Assembly (NCBI GenBank): GCA_033439765.1
Contig: JAULSN010000004.1
Coordinates: forward strand, 4,288,001 to 4,352,000
DNA: 64,000 nt
Reading direction: 5' to 3'
Origin: Lasiosphaeria ovina
Taxonomy: Eukaryota > Ascomycota > Sordariomycetes > Sordariales > Lasiosphaeriaceae
Below, in pieces: positions 23,164 through 33,408 of this stretch. The notes under the pieces are model-generated. The model saw only the letters and a program-made list of their open reading frames with translations, had not been told where the DNA came from and made no database searches. The position numbers and the translations under genes were made by a program. How positions within the stretch are numbered: the stretch's first letter is position 1; every line of letters begins with the position of its first letter.

Positions 23164-23739
23164 TTAGTTCTTCTTGGAGGCCCACCGGCCCTGGACGAAA
23201 TCCCGGGCAAAGACAGGCGCGTCAAGAGTCTCCTCGGAAAGAGAGCGCGAAGCCAGCAGATCGTGGGTGCTGGTGCCGAGGGTGCAATAGAGATCAGAGC
23301 CGTGGGTGGCACGGGTCTGGACGTCGTTGGGCGCATAGTAGGCAAAGTTGCAGGGGAAGAGGTCGCAGCCCGAGAAAGGCTCGGGGCTGTCGACGGGCCA
23401 CATGACCTTGACACCGACGTGATCAGAGGGGTTGACGATGGCCGAAACGTCGAAGAAGGTGATGCCGTTCCAGGAGTTGAAGGCAACCTCGCCGAGCATG
23501 CCAGGGACCACCGGCTGGCCATCGACGACGGCGAAAAAGTTACCAATCCACTGGTAAGGAATGTCGACCGTGACGTTCGTGAGGCCCTGGACCTGGACAG
23601 GCTTGATCTCCTTCATGCCGGGGTTGCCGGTGAAGTAGAGAGTGCGGTCATCATCATCCTGAGAAATGAAGGTGATGGTGTTCTCGGCGGTGGCCAGAAG
23701 GGCGGCAGCCAGGAGAGAGGCGATCTTGAAGAACTGCAT
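23164..23739 (-). CDS. Small secreted protein of a fungal family often annotated 'DNase1' or thaumatin-like
   Basis: Single-exon gene, 191 aa. The first 18 residues (MQFFKIASLLAAALLATA) form a clear signal peptide, so the product is predicted to be secreted. The mature part is compact and mostly beta-strand in character: TITFISQDDDDRTLYFTGN, then IPYQWIGNFFAVVDG and MLGEVAFNSWNGITFFDVSAI. There are three cysteines, CDLFPC and a later LYC. I recall similar fungal secreted proteins carrying 'DNase1 protein' or 'antigenic thaumatin-like' labels; I see no nuclease active site and do not assign an activity. The C-terminal segment after about residue 155 is variable and could be a processed tail. 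It is the only gene I can support between 20.0 and 28.5 kb. Upstream sequence (23740-23900) is CT-rich in the gene's direction. Confidence 0.85.
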   Translation of the reverse strand: MQFFKIASLLAAALLATAENTITFISQDDDDRTLYFTGNPGMKEIKPVQVQGLTNVTVDIPYQWIGNFFAVVDGQPVVPGMLGEVAFNSWNGITFFDVSAIVNPSDHVGVKVMWPVDSPEPFSGCDLFPCNFAYYAPNDVQTRATHGSDLYCTLGTSTHDLLASRSLSEETLDAPVFARDFVQGRWASKKN

Positions 23740-26700
23740 GTTGGATGGTTTGCTGGGAGTGGTATCTGAGACCTGGGCTTGTTTGGTGTCTGTAAAAGGA
23801 GTGGGTGACTGGAATGATAGTCTTGAAGGTTTGTAATGAGCGAGAATTCAGTCTCTCAGAAGGTCTGCCGACGGCCTCCCTTTATGGTGCTCGGACAGAT
23901 CGAGATTGTTGGATATTGTTCTGACAGCTGAAGAGCAGAGAGAGTTTTCGTTGACGAGTTGCCGTGAGGTGATGATCAAGAGACAAGCCACCTGGGGTCT
24001 TCGGAAAGGTTGAGTTTGAAAGGAGTGTAACCCGTACAGTGTAAAGTAGTGAATAAGGAAGGTAATGCCAGAAAACTAGCTAGCAGTGAGTGCAGTGTGG
24101 TTGGGAACAACAAAAAAAGAAGATGATGGAGAGACAGGAGGGAGGGGGGGGCTGCCACGAGGGGGCTGAATGTCTCTCCTTCATATACATGGCATGTGCT
24201 GGGCAGCAGAGCGCCAAAGGGGCTCGAGAGGCTAGACCGCCTGCCTGCTTAGTCGAGAGACTGGGCAAGAGGAAGGGCAAAAAGACTTGAAAGAAACGTC
24301 GGCTGCCGGGGGTGGGTCCAAACGACAACTGCGAGTCGTTCGGTAGCGTGAACCAAGAACTCCGACTGGTGTGAATGCCGGCTGTGCCGCTAGTCAGTCA
24401 TGGAGGGTACATAGACTTAGTACTTTGGGTACGTACTGTGGCATACTCGGCCCCATTGGCTGACCCAACGAGGGGGCCATACCGACGGCGAAGGCCAAGG
24501 TATCTTCTTGGACATATTGCCGAGGCCGCTTCTTCTCGCTTGCCTTTGGAGCCAGACACCAACACTCAACAAACAGCCCAAGCCCAACGAGGCGCCAGAG
24601 AGGCTTTAAGAACAGGCCTCGATGGGGAAGGCTTGAGGTTTGACTCTCTCGGCTACCTTGGCCGCAGAACAAGCTGTCTGTCTGGCGTGCCTCAAACGAG
24701 ATAATCACATAAACGCAGCAGACAAACATACAGCCTGTGTCAATGCCAGAAGTTGAGAATGTCAAAGCCAAAGGCTTGTCACTCGGCACTGCTGTGTAAC
24801 GACAAGCCTCCCGCCCACACCCACACACACACCCTTCTAGGTAGTCTATCTGTTAGGCAATATGAGAACCGATCGATCCGCTAGGTGATTCCTTCCGCGG
24901 CGCAGGAAAAACCCGCTGCGGCGTTTGATGAGGGGAAAGGAGAAGGGCCCGGGCCAAACTCAAATTCCTTTTCGTCCTAAAAAAACGGAGCATTCTTATC
25001 CTTTCCGCTGGGTACTACCACCACCTTCCATCCAAGCGGTCAATTCAATCCGCCACTGGGTAACTTGGTCCCAACCTGGAACGCCGCTCTGCGCCACCCG
25101 ACGCGGATCTCTCTCCGAATCCATCTCTCCCAAACAATTCACCCCAACAAAAGACGAGGTTTGCAAGTCGAAAGTTTTGGCAAAAGCCACACAAACCTGT
25201 CTGTCTTGTCAAGGTTGATGGATCGGCCATTTGCCAAAAGAGAAACACTAGGCACTATTACGACGGTAGTCGGCCCGTCGACCGGTTTGGCCCAGTGGCC
25301 CACACAACCTGGATTTTCAAGTCCAGATCTACACCTCGACGGTGGCGGGCCTAGACAGTCAGTCGGCTTGGAACGGAACGGAATGGGAAGATCTCTTTCC
25401 CACTTTTCCTCTCTCATATCCTTTGGCATTGCACCATTGGGGAGGGGGTGAGGGGGGGGGGGGGAGATACGGGATATTCCTCGGCAGAGTTGGCTGTCCT
25501 GAAAGACGTCCTGCCGTCGGGCGAAAAAAGTCTGCGAGCGGATCCAGGTACCATTGAACCGAATATCCGTCATGACAAAGCACCCACGTGCTCATCAATA
25601 CTTGGTCGGGCTGACACCGGGAACTGTGGGCAACACTATACAAGATGCCGGCTGGAGATGGGATGAACCTTCGCGCCAAGCCACATATACATATGAATGC
25701 GTTGTTCGGTTCATCTCGACAACTACAAAAGCCCACACCACCGTCCGCTAGCCCGCCACACACCACCGCCGTGGATCCAATGGCGATAGGGCTTCGCTTG
25801 CGCGTCTACGTTGTTGTATGTACCTGGACTGTACATGGTTGAGTCGTCACGTTGTCATTTCTACACTTCTAGACGAGGCGTCCAGTGAGGCATAGGGTGA
25901 GGTACTGTTCGGCAGAGGTATGTTGTCTCATGTGCAAATATACTCCTGCCACAGCCGACAACGCCTCGATTTCGCTCAGCCTTTTCAGTTTTCGCCCAGC
26001 CGTGTCCCCGCGGAGCCGGACAGCCGACCGACCTGAGTGCATCTGTCCGCTGGCGCTCACCCACCGACGAAAAATATGAGTGAACGTGAACGTGGGCGAA
26101 AAAGAAGTGAGACAGTGTCCCCGCCCAACCACCACAGAGGCCGCGCCAAAAAAGAGAGGAGAAGACTCGCCAAAGGAAAGAAAAAAGGCGCTCAGTGTGA
26201 AAACTTAGTCTCGATCACAGCTACTTACTGCGGACTGCGTATAAGTCAAGTCCGAAGTGGAAAATTGTCTGTTTACGGCAAGCGCCAAGGATCGGTAGGA
26301 TTATGGAAAGAGGGGAAAGAAACCCCGCCCGAATTCTTTTTTTTTTATCTTTTGTTTCCATCTCCCGCCCGCTCACCCCCCGCATCCTAGCGTTCAGGTT
26401 TTTGTTCCTCCCCTTCCCAAGTCTTCCATGTCCCTGCCTATTCGTCCTGTTGTCGGCGGGGACAAAAAAACCGGGGGAGGGACTGGGGCTGTACTTCGCG
26501 CGCAAGCCAACGAAATAACGCCCACTTGGGCTTTGTGTTTGTTTGCGCGGAGACGGGCGCGGTTCTGGCCCGGCCCTGGGAATACGCGTCGCTTAACGGG
26601 GGGAAGGGGGGCAGCGTTATGAATTTTCCCCCTTTGGTGTGGGTGGTGTTGGTGACGCATCATCACCCAACGTCGTGCATCGGAGGGATGGAGGGGAGAA

Positions 26701-28500
26701 GCACAGCGGCGGTGCTGCTAGGTTGCTGCTGACCCGGGCCACTTGGAAGCCTTGATGAGCGCTCTTCCATGGAAGAGCCGTCGGAAGTCTAAAAAGACGG
26801 GCCAGTCAGGGTGGGACACATGGGATCCGCTGCAGGGGCCTGTCGGGGGGCTGTCAGGTACCCGGCGCCGAAAACTCTGTTACAGCCAATGAGGAGGCAG
26901 AGGTGCCTGAAAAGGCCATTGCAGCTAAAATAGGCTTAGCGAATCCGAGCCAGTCGCCACACACCCTCCCCAAAGGGCAAAAAGGGTGGAAACTGGGCCG
27001 CTCTGTAATCGGCTCTCATTCCTCCAGGTCACGTCCAGTGAGCCCCTCCTCCCTCTGGCCGGGACCCAAGTCTTGTCTTGACTACCGGCCGTCCGTTCGT
27101 CCTCGCCCTGGCAGCCCGATTTCTAATTGCTCTAAATTCGTCACACCACTACCGTACCTACTGCGCAAGTACCCCCAGGGCTCACATGCCCAAGGTCGGC
27201 GCAGGCTCACTTACACTGCCGTACTGATGAAGGTACATCACATACATTGGTATCCTGAGTAGTTCTCTTAGACGGGTGTATGGTATGTACTTGTGACCTG
27301 GAACCGACGTGGATGTCCCGAGTGGGAGACCCCAAGCCCCATCTACAGTCATGCCCGCCGTGTTCGGGCTTGGACCGGACGAAATACCGCCTAGAAGTAG
27401 TCTGACGGCGGCCACAGCCTTGGGACCAACGGATGGAAGTGCTAAGGCACGCTTCCCGTCACACAAGAGGACACCCGGGAAGATCGGACGGGCACCGATA
27501 ACAGGAGCCGCTTGACAAGAATAGCATCAATCCTCCATTCTGGCGCAATCAATTGTAGGCCCGGTTGCTGTTTGCCACCCAACAGAGGATCGCGCCTATG
27601 CTGCAGAGCTGAAGAGGTGAACGTTAAAGCGAACTTGACTTTGAGGCGCCGTAAACGTCAACAGGCATGAGCACATATTCCAGAGCCTAGAACTCCTTTC
27701 ACCGAATATAATCGTCCCCGAGGATGAGCAGCCGAGGGAATGCCGCACTTCAATTGCCTTGTGGAGTGCCAGTAAAGGCTATTTCACTTCTTAATAGGTA
27801 TATTGGTACCGATTCTCGACAACGTGATCCTTCCCTGACTCTAGCATGTCAATCTGCAGCGCTGCCGGCATCAATATCTAAATACTATATTCATGTGCCG
27901 TCTCGAACTTAGATGAAGGCACGAACCCCGAACTTAAATCACATCAGGGCGGTAGACTGTGTGACTTGTTTGCATACTGCATGTGGAAAGACACTACCGC
28001 CCGTCAATACCGCTATTTGCCGAGTGATCATAAGCGTCCCGGTCTTGGAACGACCGTGTCTTGGCCAGAGTGTGCTTCCGCCCAGGCATCATGTAATTAC
28101 TGGGTCCCTGTTATCCTTTCCTCCTCACCGCTCATCTCCGAGGTCAGTCACTCATCACCGCTTTGCCTTTACTCATCGGCTTGTGACAATGCTATGCCTC
28201 GACACTGCGGCACTTGTCTCCCGGTATTGCAAACCATAACAGGTGTTGGATAAACTCGCCGTTTGGCATCGTCCAAGGCACAATGCTTCAAAGGGCTTGG
28301 TTGTCTGGCAACTAGTTTCGCGAATACCGAAACTCCGTGTAATCTGACTCGGGTGTCGCCAATGGAATTGGTATTGGTAGTAGAGAGCCCCGTCGACCCA
28401 TCTAATACGCAGGATCGCCTCCATCAGATGCCGTAGAACTCTCAGGGTTCTCCTGGTGGATGGCGTCTTCGATATTCAGGAACTCTAATGAGGGTGGCTC
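23740..28500. other. Long gene-poor region upstream of the secreted-protein gene
   Basis: 4.8 kb without a supportable gene. The first few hundred bases must contain the promoter of the secreted-protein gene. Homopolymer runs occur (G-run about 25452-25464; T-run about 26337-26347). From about 27500 to 28400 the sequence is less GC-rich and free of simple repeats, with only short open frames. It might be a decayed gene or element, but I recognise nothing. The last 100 bp (28402-28500) is an open in-frame continuation of APC8 beyond its stop. Confidence 0.55.
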
Positions 28501-30609
28501 CTAGCGGTCCGTCATGTTGGCAAGCTCCATTCTTGAACGAGCCTCACGGATGAGCGCCTTGGCTTCCTCGACCTCGACGCCATCCTGGCATAGTTCTGTT
28601 GCCAGCCGGTTTGCTGTCACGTAGTCCTCGGTTCTCATTGCGTTCTTTGCAAGCCACATGCGTGCTTTGCTCGTCGCGACGGTCACACCAGTACCTTCGC
28701 CCCCGCCGCCTCTCAGGGTCGCTTCTGCTTCTCCATCCGACGCAACGCCGGGAGAGTCGCGATGGATCGCAACCGAGTCGCCCAGACCTCCATCTTCCTG
28801 CGCTACGCAAAGCTCCATGTACGCCTTGGCCTCGTCCTCTTCGTCGAGACGGTCGTACATGGTCGCAATCTGGAGCAGGACCTCTGGGTCCATCTGGGCC
28901 ATGCGATCAACAGCGCCTGCACTGCCGAAGCTGCTGCATGTTGAGTCGTAGTAGCTGTCGGCAAGAAGAGCTCTCTTGAGCGCCTTGATGCCGTCTCGAT
29001 CACGTCCCATCTTCTGCAGGCAAGAACCAACAGCCTGCCACATCTTTCCATCCCAAGGACGGAGGCCGGCGGCCTTTTTGTAATACCAAAGAGCGTATGC
29101 ATGCATCTCCAACACCTCGTAAGTCTGCCCCAATCCATACCAAGCACGATAATCCCGGCGGTTGACGTCTACAGCTCGGCGATATGATTCGATTGCTGCG
29201 TGTGTGTTTTTGAGCTCTACGTATTCGTGCCCCATGAGCGTCCAGGCTGACAGACACGAACGATCTAGGGTGAGGGCCCGGCGAAAGTATTGAACGGCTT
29301 TCTCGTGAAACGACAGTAACGAATAGTAGTTTCCGATCACCACGCAGGATTCCGGCCTGAATTTGTCGATGCTCGAACAGAGGTGGGCCAAAAATGCCAG
29401 CTTCGGCCGAAGGTTCAGGACGTACAAGATGTTGGAATAATGATCCAAAGAATCTAGGCGATGTGGGTGAAGCGCCAGCAAGTTGCTAAAGTCTTGCTCG
29501 GCGGCTAGTAAGTCCTTCATGTGGTAGTTGAGCAGGGCTTTGCACGTTATCAGGAATGAGGACGTCGGGAATATTCCTAGAAGATCGTTCAAGGATGCGG
29601 CGAGGTCTTGCCCCTGTTGATAGAGATTTACCGCCGTATTTGCGTGGAAGATAAAGGACATGATGTTTTGGGGGAGGTGCGGCGCAATTTTATTAAGCTG
29701 CATGCTGTTAGTTGCGAAACGGGCAGAAACGGCCCAGGGGAGCCCGGGGAAGAGGACGGAGAAGGGACGTACCTGCTCAACTCTTGCAATGAGGTTCGCG
29801 ATCTCTAACCAGCATCCCCAGTTCCACGGAAAGAGGTGAACACTCTGCATGAGGTAATCCAGGGCGACGCTATCGTTCTTCTCCTTCACCAAGACCATAC
29901 CGTAAAGATACTCGAGGAAACCTTGGCTTGCTGACAGCTTACAGTCTTCAGCCTTGCGTTCCGCAAGCCACCTCTCAAGGAAGCGAGTGACGACGAGCAG
30001 CTGCTTGTTTACTACAGAGCCGAGATCTTGAGGCCCCATGATCATCTCCGAGTCCTCGTCTTTGCGCTTCTCCCCGGAGATGACCTTCGCATAGAGCGCC
30101 AAGAACAGGCTTTTCTGGCTGATGGCAGGAAACGATTGCTCCGCTGACGGGGCGGCGGTAGCTTTGCCCTTGCCCCTCGGAGAGGTTGTGTCATTCGCCT
30201 TCGCCGAGAGCAGGCCGGCTAGAAGAGACTCCGGCAAGAAGACGGCGGCGCATCGATCGAACTCTCTGCAGTCGAAAAATGTCTTGGCCAGCAGGTACTT
30301 GTTCAGCTCCTTAGCCTCGAGAGCGGCCTCGAGGGGGTCGGCATTGGGCGCAAAGGCGGGATGCACCTGGGATCCCGGCATGCTCGACGCTGCCTGGCCC
30401 AGTTCGGCCGCAGGAACGTCTGGGAGAGCATCGAGGAGCTCTGCCGCCCTATTCACCGTGTCTGATTAGTCTACTGTCCATCAAACTCTAGGCCGCACCC
30501 GGTGTCCTCACCATTTTGCCGATTGATAAAGACACCGCTCGGAACACTTGACGGCCGCTATTTGCAGAGCCTCCTTGAGGTGGAGGGCATCTTTTGCGGA
30601 AAGGCCCAT
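28501..30609 (-). CDS. APC8: Anaphase-promoting complex subunit 8 (CDC23)
   Basis: TPR subunit of the APC/C ubiquitin ligase, which triggers anaphase and mitotic exit. Exons 30609-30512, 30448-29773 and 29697-28501 give 656 aa. The start gives MGLSAKDALHLKEAL, and the first intron (30511-30449) restores the SAKWAAELLD junction of the family. The 75-nt second intron (29772-29698) is open in frame, but ending at CATGCAG it gives ARVEQLNKIAPHLPQNIMSFIFH, which fits the family better than retention. TPR repeats span about 230-520 (for example CVVIGNYYSLL, AWTLMGHEYVELKNTHAAIESYRRA, AWYGLGQTYEVL). A Ser/Gly-rich loop lies near 565-605. The TAG stop is followed in the same frame by 32 further sense codons (see findings). 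It diverges from FPPS. Confidence 0.95.
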
Positions 30610-31233
30610 GGCGCGAGCGTGTCCAGGTTCCAATTATCGGGCTGCCAAGCCGTTTTCAGGTTCGGCGTCGGGTGCTGTTCAATCGGCCAGACAAGGCCTC
30701 CTGCAAAGGGGTGCAGTCGAGGCAAGCGTCTAGTAGCAGATACCAGATAGGTAGGTGTTGCATCTGTGTACACTCGTCGATGATATCATCCAATGCGCAA
30801 ATTGTCTAGTGCTTTTGGTGTTGCGGCCCACGCGTTCAGCGACGCGCTCTGGCGGCGCCCCTCATCGCTGGGAAGTCGCCAGCTCCACAATTGCCATTCT
30901 GGTTGGGGCTCACCGCCTTGCGCTACTGGAGGGGTCCCTTAAATTGGCACAACAGCTCACCCCCACCTTTTGAGGGGTGGAAATTGGAGAGGTGCTGTAA
31001 AATGATAGTTTCCGGCCACCCACAGCCCGACCCCCTCGGAGATCTCCCAAATATATTCACCGCGATATCTTGGGAGCACGATTGCCCCTTAATCCCTCTC
31101 TGTCCTAACACACGGGCTCCCGGTTGGTTTCAGTTTGGAATCCCAATTGTCTTCTCTTCCCGCCCAAACACACACAGATCCGCACCGCATTACCCAAACG
31201 AACCGCCCTCGAAGTCCAAAGTAAACCGTAAAC
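30610..31233. promoter_or_regulatory. Divergent intergenic region APC8 / farnesyl diphosphate synthase
   Basis: 624 bp between two start codons. A CCAAT box lies at 31143-31147, 87 bp before the FPPS ATG. A CTCACCCCCACC stretch near 30957 only loosely resembles sterol-response elements, so I do not call one. Confidence 0.5.
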
Positions 31234-32410
31234 ATGGCGCAGAAGACGACCCTCAAGGAATTCGAATCCGTCTTCCCCAAGCTGGAAGAGATCCTTGTTG
31301 AACATGCCAAGAAGTACAATCTCCCGAGCGAGCAGCTCGACTGGTACAAGCTGGTGAGTGTGCTGCCATCATGCGGCGCCGTGGTCCCCGCGCGGCTCCT
31401 GCGACAAAGAACCAGGACATTTCGACGCGGTGTCTCTGGGGATTGAAGAACCAGAATTTGACAAGACCATTTCTATTTCTCTGCAGAGTCTCGAGACGAA
31501 CACTCTCGGCGGCAAGTGCAACCGCGGCATGTCGGTGCCCGACTCGGTGTCGCTGCTTCAAGGGCGGGCTCTGACCGAGGACGAGTACTTTCACTCGGCG
31601 ACGCTGGGGTGGATGACGGAGCTGCTGCAGGCCTTCTTCCTGGTGTCGGATGACATCATGGACAGCAGCATCACGCGGCGGGGGAAGCCGTGCTGGTACC
31701 GGCAGGAGGGCGTGGGCATGGTGGCCATCAACGACGCCTTCATGCTCGAGTCGGCCATCTACACGCTACTCAAGAAGCTGTTCCGCACCCACCCTCGCTA
31801 CGTCGACCTGATCGAGCTATTCCACGAGGTGACGTTCCAGACGGAGATCGGCCAGCTGTGCGACCTTCTGACGGCGCCCGAGGACGTGGTCAACCTCGAC
31901 AACTTCAGCATGGACAAGTACCGCTTCATCGTCATCTACAAGACGGCCTACTACAGCTTCTACCTGCCCGTGGCCCTAGCCCTGTACCAGCTTGACATTG
32001 CTACTCCCGAGAACCTCAAGCAGGCCGAGGACATCCTGATCCCCCTGGGCGAGTACTTCCAGATCCAGGACGACTACCTTGACAACTTCGGTCTGCCCGA
32101 GCACATTGGCAAGATTGGCACCGACATCATGGACAACAAGTGCTCGTGGCTCGTAAACCAGGCCCTCGCCATCGTGACCCCCGAGCAGCGCGAGATTCTC
32201 GCCGAGAACTACGGCCGCAAGAACAAGGATAACGAGGCCGTTATCAAGAAGCTGTACAACGACCTCAAGCTCGAGCAGCTGTACCAGGAGTACGAGGAGA
32301 AGCGCGTGGGCGAGATCCGCGCCTTGATTGCCAATATCGACGAGAGCCAGGGCCTGAAGAAGGGGGTTTTCGAGACCTTCCTGTCCAAGATTTACAAGCG
32401 CAGCAAGTAA
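31234..32410 (+). CDS. ERG20: Farnesyl diphosphate synthase (ERG20-type)
   Basis: Condenses IPP with DMAPP and then GPP to give farnesyl diphosphate, the precursor of ergosterol, dolichol, ubiquinone side chains and protein prenyl groups. Exons 31234-31353 and 31487-32410 give 347 aa, the standard fungal length. The first aspartate-rich motif is DDIMD at 95-99 and the second is DDYLD at 235-239. Phe90 and Phe91, just before the first motif, are the bulky residues that limit chain length to C15. GGKCNRGMS (48-56) holds the Lys and Arg that bind IPP. The single intron (31354-31486, 133 nt) interrupts after residue 40. No targeting signal is visible, so it is probably cytosolic. It could supply prenyl groups for the CaaX-tailed protease encoded at 46.5-49.2 kb, although that is only a metabolic connection. 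Confidence 0.97.
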
Positions 32411-33408
32411 AGGAGACAAAGAAGGAAAATAGAGCTGAGAGTAATTGGATGTCCAATTCTTTCTCGGTTCCGGCTGCAATTTTTTAACATGTTGATTTTT
32501 GGGACGAGGTCACGAGCATACACAAAGTGGAGAGCGAGATGAATACCTGGATGCACTTGCGAGCGGGGAAAGAAGAAATAAACAAATCAAAATAAAACTT
32601 GAGCAATTCTGGCGGCATTCATTGCGCGTATTTGTTAGCGGTGGACAGCAACCTGGCCCGCCCTGGCCGGGAACTGTCTTGACCGCGCAAGGGTTGCCGA
32701 GTACAAGTGATATTTAATCATTAATGGTCGATTCTATCACCGTCTTCCTTTATACACACAACACACACTATCTACAACAATATTCTGGCTACGACCTCTA
32801 TAACCAAGGAGAAATAAATATAGTATTTCGAAACAAGTCGAAGCCGAGAGTTGGTCGTTATAGCATGGTGGCCTCCTCCCATATCTTTCTTTTAACGGTC
32901 GTGTGCTTTCCGTGCAAAGTACCATGTTCGAACAAACAAACAAAACAAACAAAACAAAACTTTCCCGCCCCAAAACCGTTCGATACCCATATGTATTGGA
33001 GATGGATCATGTTTTTCATGCTGCCGCGCCGCCTTTTGTTTTTAAACCTTCCTCCCCCATTCCCAGTCCTGGGGAAACAAACAAAAGAAAACTCATAGAA
33101 CAAAATTAAACACGCCCGATAGGTAAGGTAGACCTTTTTTTCCCTCTACCCCCTTTTTTTCGTCCACGTTTTGAAATGTACACACCCCCGCGGATATTTG
33201 AATATGGGACCCCGCCCCCCCGCCGAAAACTCGCCCGGTTTTGTCCCCGGCTGCCGCTCCGGACTGTAACCCCAAACGAAAGAAAGAAAAAAAACCAACC
33301 ATCCCGTTTTTGATTTTTTTTGTCATTCAGCCGTCATAAACATCTTATACACATTTCTTACAAAAGAAACCAGGAAGAAAAAAAAGTTAGTGTGAGAGAT
33401 TCAAGTCA
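32411..33408. other. Convergent 3' region between FPPS and the RA-PH gene
   Basis: 998 bp, AT-rich, with an AAACA-type repeat (about 32933-32961) and several T and A runs. Presumably the two 3' UTRs. No credible gene. Confidence 0.6.

Noticed and set aside
27500..28400. Suspected RIP-mutated transposon remnant
   Set aside because: GC is a little lower than in neighbours, but no terminal repeats, transposase-like frames or strong TpA excess were apparent by eye.
29698..29772. APC8 intron read as coding, because it is open in frame
   Set aside because: Its product breaks a conserved TPR helix, and GT...AG sites remove it in frame to give the family sequence.
30940..30975. Possible sterol-response-like element upstream of FPPS
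   Set aside because: The match to ATCACCCCAC is imperfect and the region is simply C-rich.
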